Assembly (NCBI RefSeq): GCF_010725485.1
Contig: NZ_AP022598.1
Coordinates: 5,456,001-5,520,000 of the forward strand
Direction: 5' to 3'
Source of the DNA: Mycolicibacterium parafortuitum
GTDB taxonomy: Bacteria; Actinomycetota; Actinomycetes; Mycobacteriales; Mycobacteriaceae
Length of the DNA: 64,000 nt
Shown: piece by piece, positions 8,580 through 17,666 of the stretch
Layout: the number at the start of each line of letters is the position of its first letter
Position numbering within the stretch: the first letter of the stretch is position 1
Translations under genes and position numbers: made by a program
The notes under the pieces: model-generated
What the model was told of the DNA's origin: nothing
The model's input: only the letters and a program-made list of their open reading frames with translations
Database searches by the model: none

Positions 8580-9725
8580 ATGCACGATGTGGCGATCATC
8601 GGGGTGGGGATCCACCCGTTCGGGCGCTTCGAGGGCAAGACCGCGATGCAGATGGGCGTCGACGCGATCATTGCCGCGGTCGCCGATGCCGGGGTGTCGT
8701 GGAACGACATCCAGTTCGGCGTCGGCGGCAGCTGGACGGTCGCCAACCCGGACGCGATCGTCGGCATGGTCGGGCTGTCCGGGATCCCGTTCACCAACGT
8801 GTTCAACGCGTGCGCGACGGCGGCCAGCGCCACCAAGGCGTGTGCGGACGGAATCCGGTTGGGCGACTACGACATCGGTATCGCCGTCGGCCTGGACAAG
8901 CATCCGCGCGGTGCGTTCACCGAGGACCCCGGCCTGGTCGGGATGCCGAGCTGGTACGCCGAGAACGGGCAGTACCTGACCACCCAGTTCTTCGGCATGA
9001 AGGCCAACCGCTATCTGTACAACCACGGTATCGACCACCGCACGCTGGCCAAGGTCGTCAACAAGAACCTGCGCAACGGGGCGCTGAACCCGAACGCGTT
9101 CCGTCGCAAGCCGATGGACGAGGACGCGATCATGAACTCGCCGATGCTCAACTACCCGTTGACGCAGTACATGTTCTGCTCCCCCGACGAGGGCGCGGCC
9201 GCGGTGGTGATGTGCCGGGCCGACATCGCGCACCGGTACACGAACAAGCCGGTGTACGTCCGCGCCGTCGAGGTCCGCACCCGCCGCTACGGTGCCTACG
9301 AGGTGAACACGACGTTCGCCCCGGTCGACGAGGACGTCGCGCCGACGGTGTACGCGTCACGGGCGGCGTTCGAGAAGGCCGGTATCGACCCCTCGGACGT
9401 CGACGTGATCCAGTTGCAGGACACCGACGCCGGCGCCGAGATCATCCACATGGCCGAGGCCGGATTCTGCGCCGACGGCGAGCAGGAGAAGCTGATCGCC
9501 GACGGCGCGACCGAGATCGGCGGGTCGATGCCGGTCAACACCGACGGTGGCCTGTTGGCCAACGGGGAACCGATCGGCGCGTCCGGGCTGCGCCAGCTGC
9601 ACGAGATCGTGCTGCAGCTGCGCGGTCAGGCCGGCGACCGGCAGATCCCCGGCGAGCCGAAGGTGGGCTTCGCCCAGCTCTACGGCGCCCCCGGCACCGC
9701 GGGCGCGACGATCGTCACCACCTGA
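8580..9725 (+). CDS. Thiolase-fold lipid-transfer protein (Ltp/SCP-X thiolase domain)
   Basis: This 381-aa protein belongs to the thiolase superfamily branch that includes mycobacterial Ltp proteins. The nucleophile-type Cys is at residue 78 (FNACATAAS). The usual second motif HDCF/NEAF is replaced by LQDTDAGAEI, and the usual GHPxGATG is GEPIGASG, with Glu in place of the catalytic His. It therefore is unlikely to be a standard biosynthetic or degradative thiolase. Family precedent (Ltp2) allows a retro-aldol C-C cleavage role, usually with a DUF35 partner, but no DUF35 gene is seen here. GAAAGGGA precedes the ATG. Convergent with the FadE operon through the palindrome at 9733. Confidence 0.85.
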   Translation: MHDVAIIGVGIHPFGRFEGKTAMQMGVDAIIAAVADAGVSWNDIQFGVGGSWTVANPDAIVGMVGLSGIPFTNVFNACATAASATKACADGIRLGDYDIGIAVGLDKHPRGAFTEDPGLVGMPSWYAENGQYLTTQFFGMKANRYLYNHGIDHRTLAKVVNKNLRNGALNPNAFRRKPMDEDAIMNSPMLNYPLTQYMFCSPDEGAAAVVMCRADIAHRYTNKPVYVRAVEVRTRRYGAYEVNTTFAPVDEDVAPTVYASRAAFEKAGIDPSDVDVIQLQDTDAGAEIIHMAEAGFCADGEQEKLIADGATEIGGSMPVNTDGGLLANGEPIGASGLRQLHEIVLQLRGQAGDRQIPGEPKVGFAQLYGAPGTAGATIVTT

Positions 9726-9732
9726 TCACTCC

Positions 9733-9783
9733 CGAATTCGGCGCGCTTTGCGACGTCTGACGTCGCAAAGCGCGCCCGATTCG
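9733..9783. terminator. Bidirectional terminator palindrome
   Basis: Arms CGAATTCGGCGCGCTTTGCG (9733 on) and the near-complement ending CGCGCCCGATTCG (9783) form a stem of about 23 bp with a 5-nt loop between convergent genes. No U-tract. Confidence 0.75.
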
Positions 9784-10953
9784 CTAGTATTTCGGCTTGC
9801 CGAGGCCCAGCACGTACTGGGCGATCATGTTGCGGAACACCTCGAGGGTGCCGCCGTAGATGCCGACCAGCGGCGCGAACCGGTAGACGTATTCCGCTGC
9901 CCCGTCGTCGGCGGCTCCGTCGGTGCCGACCGGCAGCGCCGAGGCCGTCCCCAGGATGTCCATCAGGTCGGGCGAGATGTCGCGCATGGTCTGGGCGAGC
10001 GCGACGCGGCCGAAGATGCTCGGCGCCGACAGCGAGGCCTCCAGCCGGGCGACGCTGCGGCCCAACCGGTACGCGACGGCACCGTCGTCGATCAGCCTGC
10101 GGCCGTTGGGATCCGGGACGGTCGATTTGTCGGCGGCCGTGTCGACGGCCTTGGCCATGAACATCGCCTGGTGCATCATGATCGATACGTCGGCCAGTCC
10201 GTCGTCGGCGGCTTCGACGTCGCCGTGCTCGGCGTTGAGCGGTTCGCGCACCACCGTCCAGCCGCCGTTGACCTCGCCGAGCCGGTAGCGGTCGTCGATG
10301 CGGACGTCGCTGTAGTAGACGATGTTGGTGCGGTCGCCGTCGACGGTGCGGATGCCCTGGATCTCGATGCCCGGGGTGTCGAGCGGAACCAGGAACATGG
10401 TCAGGCTCTTGTGTTTCGGCGCGCTCGGATCGGTGTTGGTGATCAAGAAGACGTACTGGCAGTTGTGCGCGCCGGTGGTGAACATCTTGGAGCCATTGAT
10501 CACCCATTGGTCGCCGTCTCGTACCGCGCGGGTCTTGCAGGTCGCGACGTCGGAGCCGCCCTCGGGTTCGGTGTAGCCGAGGCACAACCGGACATGCCCG
10601 CTGTAGACCCGCGGCAACACTTCGGCCTTCAGCTCCGGTGAGCCGAACTTCTCCACCGACTTGGTGATCATCGCGGTGGTGCCCGAGGTCACCCACGGCA
10701 CGTGGGAGCGACGCTTCTCCAGCTCCCAGATCCTCCGCTCCACCCGCGAGAACGGGCGTTCGGTCTGTGGATTCCAGTCCCGGTCCAGATAGCCCGCCGC
10801 GCCGAGCGCAAGGTGCACGCCCTCGTCGAAGTTGTCGCCGGTCTCGCGGTCGCGCCGGATCACGTCCTCGGTGACGATCTCGCTCAGGAACGTCCGGACC
10901 TCGTCCTGGAACTTCTGCTCCTCGTCGGACAGTTCGACCCGTGAGAAATCCAT
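9784..10953 (-). CDS. Acyl-CoA dehydrogenase, large-type subunit (FadE)
   Basis: FAD-dependent acyl-CoA dehydrogenase of 389 aa introducing the 2,3-double bond in beta-oxidation. The FAD/substrate segments are CLGYTEPEGGSDVATCKT and DGDQWVINGSKMFTTGA. Near the C-terminus the usual YEGT is YGGT (IYGGTLEVFRN), so the classical catalytic Glu of homotetrameric enzymes is absent at that place. This is common in actinobacterial alpha2beta2 FadE pairs. It lies 3 nt downstream of a second, shorter FadE, consistent with a heteromeric enzyme. It is the last gene of the minus-strand operon. Confidence 0.92.
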   Translation of the reverse strand: MDFSRVELSDEEQKFQDEVRTFLSEIVTEDVIRRDRETGDNFDEGVHLALGAAGYLDRDWNPQTERPFSRVERRIWELEKRRSHVPWVTSGTTAMITKSVEKFGSPELKAEVLPRVYSGHVRLCLGYTEPEGGSDVATCKTRAVRDGDQWVINGSKMFTTGAHNCQYVFLITNTDPSAPKHKSLTMFLVPLDTPGIEIQGIRTVDGDRTNIVYYSDVRIDDRYRLGEVNGGWTVVREPLNAEHGDVEAADDGLADVSIMMHQAMFMAKAVDTAADKSTVPDPNGRRLIDDGAVAYRLGRSVARLEASLSAPSIFGRVALAQTMRDISPDLMDILGTASALPVGTDGAADDGAAEYVYRFAPLVGIYGGTLEVFRNMIAQYVLGLGKPKY

Positions 10954-10956
10954 TGT

Positions 10957-11994
10957 CTAGCTCCGCCCTTCGCGGTCGGCAACGATCCCGGCGATGTAGG
11001 TGGCCGTCACTCCGGGATCTCCGCCGGCGATCGCCCACCCGCGGGCGCGGACCAGGTACGCGGTGGCGGCGGCCTCCGCAGACACCCCGAGGCCGCCCTG
11101 GATGTGGACGGCCATGGTCGCGGCCTTGGCCGCCTCCTCGGCCATGAACACGAACGCCGAGGGCGCGAGCTCGCGGCGCTCGTCGGGTTCGTTGTCGGCG
11201 AACCATGCCGCGCGCCGGGCCAGGTTGCGGCCGCCCTGCACGACGATCGCGATGTTGGCCAGCGGATGCGAGATAGCCTGCAGCGTCGAGATCGGCACGC
11301 CGAGGGTGTAGCGGGTTTTCGAGAACTCGGCCGCGATCGTCATGGTCTCCTCGACCAGCCCGACCAGCGCCGCAGCGGTCAACAGCCGCCATTCATCGAG
11401 CGCCCGTTGATATTCCACGATCGCCGTGGGGCCCTCGGCCAGCACGGTGCGGTTGTCTGCGGCACCCGGATCCACCCACGCCATCGGCAGCTTGCCGATG
11501 TTGTCGACGCGGGCCGGTCGTGACGCGAAGCTCAGCGCCACGATCTGGTCGCCGTCGCGTACCAGCAACTGGTCGGCGATCGACCCTGCCGGAATCAGCC
11601 GCACGCCGGTGCTGTCGAGTGCCGGGTCCAGCGCGACCAGCTGCTTGCCGTTCACGATGTCGGGGTCGACGGAGCCGAGGCGGGCCAACAGCCGCGCGGC
11701 CACCACGTGGTCGATCCACGGGACCGGCGCCAGCGAGCGCCCGATCTCCTCGGCGACCAGGGTCAGGTCGACCAGCGTGGCCCCGTCGCCACCGACCGAT
11801 TCGGGCAGTGCCATCGTCGTCGCGCCCATGGCGCACAGACGTTCCCACAGATGCTTGTCGAACCCGGACTCCTCGGCAGCGCGCACCGTCTCGATGGTGC
11901 AGCGGGTCGAGAAGAAATCCTTGTACGCGGCTTGGAGCGCCTGGTGATCCTCGGACAGGCTGTAGTCCAGCCTGCGCAGTTCGTACCGGTCCAC
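10957..11994 (-). CDS. Acyl-CoA dehydrogenase, small-type subunit (FadE)
   Basis: A 345-aa FadE-like protein with a recognisable N-terminal helical domain (DYSLSEDHQALQAAYKDFF) and C-terminal domain (RYTLGVPISTLQAISHPLAN, HIQGGLGVSAEAAATAYLVRARGW), but a reduced middle domain and no clear FAD-binding TEP motif. This pattern fits the partner subunit of an alpha2beta2 acyl-CoA dehydrogenase. The open frame runs to 12324, but the GTG at 11994 has AGGAG 8 nt upstream, lies 2 nt after the amidohydrolase stop and begins the conserved part, so it is taken as the start. The pair is separated by 3 nt and presumably co-translated. Confidence 0.88.
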   Translation of the reverse strand: MDRYELRRLDYSLSEDHQALQAAYKDFFSTRCTIETVRAAEESGFDKHLWERLCAMGATTMALPESVGGDGATLVDLTLVAEEIGRSLAPVPWIDHVVAARLLARLGSVDPDIVNGKQLVALDPALDSTGVRLIPAGSIADQLLVRDGDQIVALSFASRPARVDNIGKLPMAWVDPGAADNRTVLAEGPTAIVEYQRALDEWRLLTAAALVGLVEETMTIAAEFSKTRYTLGVPISTLQAISHPLANIAIVVQGGRNLARRAAWFADNEPDERRELAPSAFVFMAEEAAKAATMAVHIQGGLGVSAEAAATAYLVRARGWAIAGGDPGVTATYIAGIVADREGRS

Positions 11995-11996
11995 GG

Positions 11997-12845
11997 TCAG
12001 ATCTCCTGTTCGTCCGTGCCGAAGAAGAAGTCGTTGGCGTTGTAGTAGAGGTAGTTGTCGAGGACGTCGGGCGGCAGGTCGAGCGCGAGCGCCTCGGGGA
12101 CGACGCGGCTCTGCCGCAGCACGGGCCAGTCGGAGGCGAAGATCACCTTGTTCTTGCCGCGGGTACGCATGAAGTGGAGCAGGCTGTCCGGCAGGCGCTT
12201 CGGCGACCACGCCGAGGTCATGATGCGCAGGTTCGCGTACTTGATCAGCAACCGGATCGCTACGTCCCACCAGGGGTCTGCGCCGTGGATCATGCACAGC
12301 TTCAACTCGGGGAAGCGCACGCACACCCGGTCGAGGTGGATCGGGTTCTGTACCTCACCGGGGATCGGCGGGCCTGGCAGGCCGGTGTTGACGCACAGCG
12401 GCAGGCCGAGTTCGGCGCATTTGGTGTAGAGCGGGTAGTACACCGCGTCGCTCGGCGGGTACATCCCGTCGCCCCAGAAGCTCGGTCCGACAGCGGCATA
12501 CACGACCGGCAGGTCAGCGACGACCGCACTCAGCTCACGCAGGGACGGCATCGGGCGCAGCAGGTTGACCCCGCCGATGGCCAGCGCGAATTTGTCCGGC
12601 CGCTCCTCGACGAATTTGCGGGCGGTCACCGACGGTTTGACGAGATTGTCCATCAGGATGGCCTTCTCGACGCCGTGCTCGGCCATCTCGTCGAGCAGCT
12701 CCGGCAGCTCGACCTGGTCGTACAGCGACTTCGGGCCCTTGAAGTAGTCGTCGCGGACCTTGAGCATGAACTCGGGCTGCTTGGCCGTCTCACCGAAGTG
12801 CACGTTTACCAGCGCATCAATGACACGGTTCGCTCTCTGGGTCAC
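11997..12845 (-). CDS. Amidohydrolase-2 family protein
   Basis: TIM-barrel metal-dependent hydrolase/decarboxylase family protein of 282 aa, like the ACMSD/gamma-resorcylate decarboxylase group. The usual N-terminal HxH appears as DALVNVHFG, which is incomplete, while CMIHGADPWW and the C-terminal FASDWPV (Asp metal ligand) are intact. It may therefore bind metal differently or be a lyase/hydratase. GTG at 12845 overlaps the synthetase stop by 4 nt (GTGA), so translation is coupled. A second amidohydrolase sits two genes upstream; both in one CoA-thioester operon suggest consecutive ring- or side-chain-processing steps. Exact reaction unknown. Confidence 0.82.
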   Translation of the reverse strand: MTQRANRVIDALVNVHFGETAKQPEFMLKVRDDYFKGPKSLYDQVELPELLDEMAEHGVEKAILMDNLVKPSVTARKFVEERPDKFALAIGGVNLLRPMPSLRELSAVVADLPVVYAAVGPSFWGDGMYPPSDAVYYPLYTKCAELGLPLCVNTGLPGPPIPGEVQNPIHLDRVCVRFPELKLCMIHGADPWWDVAIRLLIKYANLRIMTSAWSPKRLPDSLLHFMRTRGKNKVIFASDWPVLRQSRVVPEALALDLPPDVLDNYLYYNANDFFFGTDEQEI

Positions 12846-14467
12846 GGCTGGCCCGCCAGCGTGTCCTGCTGCGCCACCTGGCTTCTCGCCCATCGATAGT
12901 CGGCCTTTCCGTTACCCAACCGGCGCACCCGCTCGACGAAGAGGAACTCCTTGGGCGCCTTGTAGCGGGCCAGCGCCGCGTGGCAGGCCTGCCGCAGCGC
13001 CTCGGGGTCGACGTCGCTGTCCGGTTGCCTCTGGATCAGCGCGACGATCTCCTGGCCCCAGCGTTCGCTGTCGCGGCCGATCACCAGCGCGTCGGCCACA
13101 CCGGGGTGGGCGCGCAGCACTTCCTCGACCTCTTCGACGAACACCTTCTCCCCGCCGGTGTTGATCACCAGCGAGTCGCGGCCGTACAGCCGGATGGTGC
13201 CGTCGGCCTCCAGCGACGCCCGGTCCCCGGAGATCACCACCCGCCGGCCGTCGACCACCGGGAACGTACGCGCGGTCGCGTCGGCATCGTCGAAGTAACC
13301 CAACGGAATCCGGCCCTCGCGCGCGACCCAGCCGATCTCGTCCTCGCCGGGTTCAAGGAACCGGGTGCGGTCTTCGGACAGCAGCACCACCCCGTCGCGC
13401 CGTTCGAAGGTGTCCTTGCGGTCGTCACGCAGGCTGCGGCCGAACGCCATGTTCCCGGTCTCCGAGGAGCCGTAGCCGTTGATCAGCGTGATGTGCGGGA
13501 GCAGCTCCAACAGCGCGTCCTGGTGGCGCTGGTTGGTCGCCGCACCACCGGTGCCGATCGCGAACAGCGACGACAGATCGTAGGGGCGGCTGCGCAGTTC
13601 GGCGATCAACGGCCGGGCGTAGGCATCACCGACCATCGTCATCAGGCCGACCTTCTCGCGTTCGGCGGTCTTCAGCACCGTGGCGGCATCGAGTGTCGGC
13701 TTGTCGTACAGGATCACGGTCTGGCCGTTGAGCAGCGCAGCGAACGCGGTCCACATTCCTGCGGCGTGCATCAGCGGCGACACCGCGAACCACGGCGGCC
13801 CGGCGTGCGCCACCTTGGCGTGGATCTCGTCGGCGGAGTCGTGGTCTGCGCCGTTCATCGACACCACATAGGTATCGGACTGACGCCACATCACACCTTT
13901 GGGCCGGCCGGTGGTGCCGCCGGTGCAGATCATCATCACGTCGTCGGGCGACGGTGCGATGGGCTGATCGACGTCGCCGGTGGCCAGTGCGTCGTCGAGG
14001 CTGATCGCCCCGGTCAGCTCCGGTGCATCGCTGCCGTCGTCGATCGAGATCACCACGTCAACCCCGGCGCGGGGCAGTACGTCGGCGAACTTCGCGCCGA
14101 GCGAGCGGTGCACGATCACCGCGCGCGGGCGCAGGTACGCGAGCAGTTCGTCGACCTCGCGCGGCGTGTAGTTGAAGTTCACGTTCACCGGCACCGCACG
14201 CGCCTTCAGCGCACCGATCACCATGTCCGGGTACAGGTCGTTGTGCATGATCAGCGCGACCCGGTCCTGCCCGCACTGCCACCCCTCGAGGCAGTCACGC
14301 TCCTGATGGGCCCCGATTCCGTTGGCGCTCAGGAAGTTTGCCAGCCGGCGGGTGCGGTCGGCGGTCTCGGCGTACGTGCTACGCCGCTGTCCGCAGACCG
14401 TCATCAGCCGGTCCGGTATCGCCTCGGCGATGGCGTCGACGACACCGCCGATGGTCCATTCCCCCAT
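12842..14467 (-). CDS. Acyl-CoA synthetase (FadD-like, AMP-binding)
   Basis: ANL superfamily enzyme (541 aa) activating a carboxylic acid to its CoA thioester through an acyl-adenylate. The P-loop-like motif is MICTGGTTGRPKGVMW, followed by the A5-type GYGSSETGN, GDRASLEADGTIRLYGR and the C-terminal catalytic Lys in RLGNGKADYRWA. The internal position in an operon with FadE, crotonase and amidohydrolase genes indicates substrate entry into the same pathway. It is 5 nt downstream of the second amidohydrolase. The ribosome site before the ATG at 14467 is weak. Confidence 0.92.
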   Translation of the reverse strand: MGEWTIGGVVDAIAEAIPDRLMTVCGQRRSTYAETADRTRRLANFLSANGIGAHQERDCLEGWQCGQDRVALIMHNDLYPDMVIGALKARAVPVNVNFNYTPREVDELLAYLRPRAVIVHRSLGAKFADVLPRAGVDVVISIDDGSDAPELTGAISLDDALATGDVDQPIAPSPDDVMMICTGGTTGRPKGVMWRQSDTYVVSMNGADHDSADEIHAKVAHAGPPWFAVSPLMHAAGMWTAFAALLNGQTVILYDKPTLDAATVLKTAEREKVGLMTMVGDAYARPLIAELRSRPYDLSSLFAIGTGGAATNQRHQDALLELLPHITLINGYGSSETGNMAFGRSLRDDRKDTFERRDGVVLLSEDRTRFLEPGEDEIGWVAREGRIPLGYFDDADATARTFPVVDGRRVVISGDRASLEADGTIRLYGRDSLVINTGGEKVFVEEVEEVLRAHPGVADALVIGRDSERWGQEIVALIQRQPDSDVDPEALRQACHAALARYKAPKEFLFVERVRRLGNGKADYRWARSQVAQQDTLAGQP

Positions 14468-14472
14468 TTCGG

Positions 14473-15708
14473 TCAGGCCGCCCCAGAGGCACCGACGAGG
14501 GTGAGGGCGTTGTCGCGCATGACCATCCGGGTGTCCTCGTAGCTGAACTCCGGGAACTGCGGGATGTCGGCGGTGAACGACGTCGGATCGGCCAGCCCCT
14601 CACCGTGCGGCCAGTCAGAGCCGAACAGGATCTTGTCCACACCGATGGTCTCGGCGAGCAGCTTCACGTCGTCCTCGTAGTACGGCGCGATCCACACGTT
14701 GGTGCGCAGCTGCTCGACCGGATCCACCTTGTAGTGGTAGGGCGCGTTGTTGGCGGACTTCTTCAGCCGCTTGATCAGCCGGTACACGAAATAGGACCCG
14801 TTCTCGATGCTGGCGACCTTGAGATTCGGGTGTCGGGTGAAGACCTGGTGCACGATCATCGACGCGATGGTGTCGTGGATGGCGCGGTCGTCCATGATCA
14901 CCATGTCGAGCGGATCGCGCTTGCCGAAACCCTTGAACACCGCGCTGCCGCCCCACAGCGCGGGAATCGCCATATAGCCCGAGTCGGACAGATGGAACAC
15001 CACCGGGACACCGGCCTCGGCCAACCGCGCCCACACCGGGTCGTGCACCGGGTCACCCAGGGATCGGGGCCGGACCTCGCCGGGCACCGGGGCGGGCCGC
15101 ACGCACACGATCTTGGCGCCCCTGCTCAGGACGAACTCGACCTCCTCGACGGCCTTCTCGACATCGGCCAGCGAGATGATCGGCGCGGCCAGGATCCGCC
15201 CGTCGGGACGGTTGAATCCCCAGTCCTCGTCGAGCCACAGGTTGAACGCGTGCACCGAGGCCATCGTCGCCGGGACGTCGTGTTTGAGGCCCTCCTCCAC
15301 GCCGCAGGCGAACGTCGGCAGCATGAACACCGTCTCCAGGTTCTGCTTGTCGAGGATCGTCACCCGGGCGTCGCGATTCTGGTATTCGGGATGGTCGGCC
15401 AGCCGGTCGACCTTCATCAGCGAGGCGGGGTCCACCCCCTCGGGGATCTCCCCGCGGAACAGCAGATCCAGGCAGCCGGGCTCGATGATCGGGTCGAACG
15501 TCGGGTTCGGGATGAAGTGGTTGATCACCCCGCCGAACACCGCGTAGGTGCGCTTGCCGTCGGTGAGCATCTGCACGCCGCGGCTGCGGAACTCCTTGGG
15601 CAGGTGCCGGGTGAACGCGTCGATCGGCTCGTAGTAGTGGTTGTCGACGTCGATCGCGCGGTAGTCCAGGCGCTGGGGCGCGATGCGCTCCTCGTGCTGG
15701 ATCGTCAT
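14473..15708 (-). CDS. Amidohydrolase-2 family protein (larger paralogue)
   Basis: A 411-aa TIM-barrel amidohydrolase. The N-terminal motif is DVDNHYYEP (DxDxHxxEP), typical of the group where only one His remains; the distal motif is LFGSDWPHGEG, with the metal-ligand Asp. Internal VVFHLSDSG supplies another His. The start at 15708 has GGAGGAG 5 nt upstream and overlaps the crotonase stop by 4 nt (ATGA); the frame extends further upstream but only as antisense-like sequence inside the crotonase gene. It belongs to the same operon as the smaller amidohydrolase at 11997. Members of this group can be hydrolases or decarboxylases; the substrate is unknown. Confidence 0.86.
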   Translation of the reverse strand: MTIQHEERIAPQRLDYRAIDVDNHYYEPIDAFTRHLPKEFRSRGVQMLTDGKRTYAVFGGVINHFIPNPTFDPIIEPGCLDLLFRGEIPEGVDPASLMKVDRLADHPEYQNRDARVTILDKQNLETVFMLPTFACGVEEGLKHDVPATMASVHAFNLWLDEDWGFNRPDGRILAAPIISLADVEKAVEEVEFVLSRGAKIVCVRPAPVPGEVRPRSLGDPVHDPVWARLAEAGVPVVFHLSDSGYMAIPALWGGSAVFKGFGKRDPLDMVIMDDRAIHDTIASMIVHQVFTRHPNLKVASIENGSYFVYRLIKRLKKSANNAPYHYKVDPVEQLRTNVWIAPYYEDDVKLLAETIGVDKILFGSDWPHGEGLADPTSFTADIPQFPEFSYEDTRMVMRDNALTLVGASGAA

Positions 15709-16550
15709 GGCGTCTCCTCCTGAGTGCTCAATGGCGGAAAGCTGGGCGGGCGCTTTTCGAAGAAGGCGGTGATGCCCTCGATGAAATCGGGCCGCAGCAT
15801 CGACTCGTGCATCAGTGTCTCCGCCTCGGCGCTGGCCTCGGGCACGTTTCGCAAAGCATCCCGGTAGATCTGTTGTTTGATCACCGCCAGCGAGCTCGGT
15901 GCGCAGTTGCGGGCCATGTCCTCGGCGTAGGCCAGGGTGTGCGCCATCAGCTCGTCGGGGGCGACGACGTCGTTGACCAGGCCGAGCGTCTTGGCCTCCT
16001 CGGCGTAGAACGTGCGCCCCGACAGCAGAAGATCGTGCGCGGCACCCCAACCGACGATGCGCGGCAGGATCCAGGAGATGCCGTACTCGGCGATCAGGCC
16101 GCGGCGGGCGAACGCGGTGGTGAACTTGGCACCGGCGGCGGCGAACCGGACGTCGCACATCAGCGCGTGCGTCAGCCCGATGCCGGCACAAGCCCCGTTG
16201 ACCGCGGCGATCAACGGCTTACGCAGCTGGGTCAGGAAGTGCGGATGACGTTCGCCGACGAGCTCGGTCACGTCGGTGTCACCGGAGTCCGAGGCTCCGC
16301 TGATCGAGTCGAGATCGCCCATATCCGCCCCGGCGCAGAACGCGCGGCCGTTGCCGGTCAACACGATCACGCGGACGTCCGGGTCGGCCTCGGCGCGGTC
16401 GATCGACCTGTAGAAGGCCTGAGCCAGACCGCCGCCCCACGCGTTCATCCGGTCGGGCCGGTTGAGCGTCACCACCGCGACGCCGCTGTCGCGCACGTCG
16501 AACAGGACCGGCTCGGCAGAGCGATCGACGGTGTGGTCGACAGCGCTCAC
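15705..16550 (-). CDS. Enoyl-CoA hydratase/isomerase family protein (EchA)
   Basis: Crotonase-fold protein of 281 aa. The oxyanion-hole segments are AFCAGADMGDL and NGACAGIGLTH, and the active-site loop is RRGLIAEYGISWILPRIVG. It would hydrate or isomerise an enoyl-CoA made by the FadE pair of the same operon. GTG start at 16550, preceded by GAGGAGG 7 nt away. It is probably the first gene of the sub-operon running to 9784, as a 76-bp gap with a possible operator separates it from the DHDPS-family gene. Confidence 0.9.
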   Translation of the reverse strand: MSAVDHTVDRSAEPVLFDVRDSGVAVVTLNRPDRMNAWGGGLAQAFYRSIDRAEADPDVRVIVLTGNGRAFCAGADMGDLDSISGASDSGDTDVTELVGERHPHFLTQLRKPLIAAVNGACAGIGLTHALMCDVRFAAAGAKFTTAFARRGLIAEYGISWILPRIVGWGAAHDLLLSGRTFYAEEAKTLGLVNDVVAPDELMAHTLAYAEDMARNCAPSSLAVIKQQIYRDALRNVPEASAEAETLMHESMLRPDFIEGITAFFEKRPPSFPPLSTQEETP

Positions 16551-16581
16551 CGGCGAACCTCCTCACCTTCATGGATGCCCA

Positions 16582-16600
16582 TACTGTACACCTATCGGTA
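16582..16600. promoter_or_regulatory. Possible operator upstream of EchA sub-operon
   Basis: TACTGTACACCTATCGGTA carries half-sites TACTGTA and, on the other strand, TACCGATAGG. These resemble TTACTGTAAG and TTACTATAGG of the repeat beside the TetR gene at 19297-19317. It lies in the 76-bp gap upstream of the GTG at 16550. The symmetry is imperfect. Confidence 0.4.
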
Positions 16601-16626
16601 GCGTCTTTCGCAATGCCGCGGAGCCG

Positions 16627-17634
16627 CTATCCGCCGATCAGCCCGAGGTTGGTGTAGGCGGCGCGAATCTGCTTCTGCGCCAACTCAGGAAGCTCCGCCT
16701 GCGGTGGTCGCGAGTGTGGATGGGAACCGATCGGCAGACCCAGTACCGACGCCGCGAACTTGAACGCGCCGCCCCAGTGCGTGAAGTAGTCCACACGGCC
16801 GGGATAGCAGGTGAACCAGGACCCCATGTCGAGGTCGAACTGATCCAGGCCGGACTCGCGCGCGTAGTCCATCGCCGCGATCAAATCCCCTGCCACGATC
16901 AGGTCCCAGTACTCGGAATAGATTGGCCGCTGCGGGGTTTCGAACAGGTAGCCCGCGGTGCCGAGCTGGGCCGCGCACACGATACCCTCGCGCAGCCAGC
17001 CCGCGCGGTAGACGGTCTTGTCGCATTCCCACAGCACCAGCTCCGGTGCGAGCTGGTGCAGCATGCGACTGGCGGCCGGCCGGAACGCACCCTCCTTGGT
17101 CGCGCACACCGCCGGGATCTCTTCGTAGATGCGGGCGCCCTCCGCCGGGCTCAGCACGTATCCCGAGGACGGCGAGTTGAACATGCCGAGGGCGATGTCG
17201 GTGCGTTCGGCGATGTAGCGGAAGAACCGCAGTACGCCTTCGCCCCCGTGCGTCTCCATCATCGGCGTCTGGATGTAGACGATGTCGGCGCCCGCCTGTT
17301 GCGCGTGCCGGGTGAGTTCGAGGCAGTCCTTCGCCGATGTCGCGCCCGTGCAGGCCTGGATCACGACGTCTGGGTTGACCGCGCGGCCTTCCTCGATCGC
17401 GATCTCCAGCAGTCGTTTTCGCTCGTCGAGGGTCAGCGCCCAGAACTCCGCGATGCCGCTGGTGCACCACAGCAGCGGGTGGCCCAGATCGCCGACGCAG
17501 TAGCGCACCAGCGTCCGGTAGGCGTCCCAGTCGATGTCGTCACCGTCGGCCCCGGTGAACGGTGTGTAGAGCGAATCGCCGATACCGCGCAGGGCGACAC
17601 GCGCCCAGTCCCGGGCTTCCGCAGCTGTCGCCAT
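16627..17634 (-). CDS. DHDPS/NAL-family aldolase or hydratase-aldolase
   Basis: Class I aldolase-fold protein of 335 aa. The N-terminal LYTPFTGADGDDIDWDAY is the family signature region, and the probable Schiff-base lysine is Lys180 in AVCATKEGA. The usual GTTGE loop is CTSGIAE (57-63), and the Tyr of the LYNVP motif is Phe152 (MFNSPSSGY). It is therefore not dihydrodipicolinate synthase in lysine biosynthesis. Catabolic relatives cleave or hydrate benzylidene-pyruvate-type compounds, so an aldol cleavage step in this pathway is a reasonable inference. AAGGGGAG precedes the ATG at 17634 by 4 nt. Confidence 0.82.
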   Translation of the reverse strand: MATAAEARDWARVALRGIGDSLYTPFTGADGDDIDWDAYRTLVRYCVGDLGHPLLWCTSGIAEFWALTLDERKRLLEIAIEEGRAVNPDVVIQACTGATSAKDCLELTRHAQQAGADIVYIQTPMMETHGGEGVLRFFRYIAERTDIALGMFNSPSSGYVLSPAEGARIYEEIPAVCATKEGAFRPAASRMLHQLAPELVLWECDKTVYRAGWLREGIVCAAQLGTAGYLFETPQRPIYSEYWDLIVAGDLIAAMDYARESGLDQFDLDMGSWFTCYPGRVDYFTHWGGAFKFAASVLGLPIGSHPHSRPPQAELPELAQKQIRAAYTNLGLIGG

Positions 17635-17666
17635 TCCGCTCCCCTTCTCGTGGGTCAGGTGAAGGC

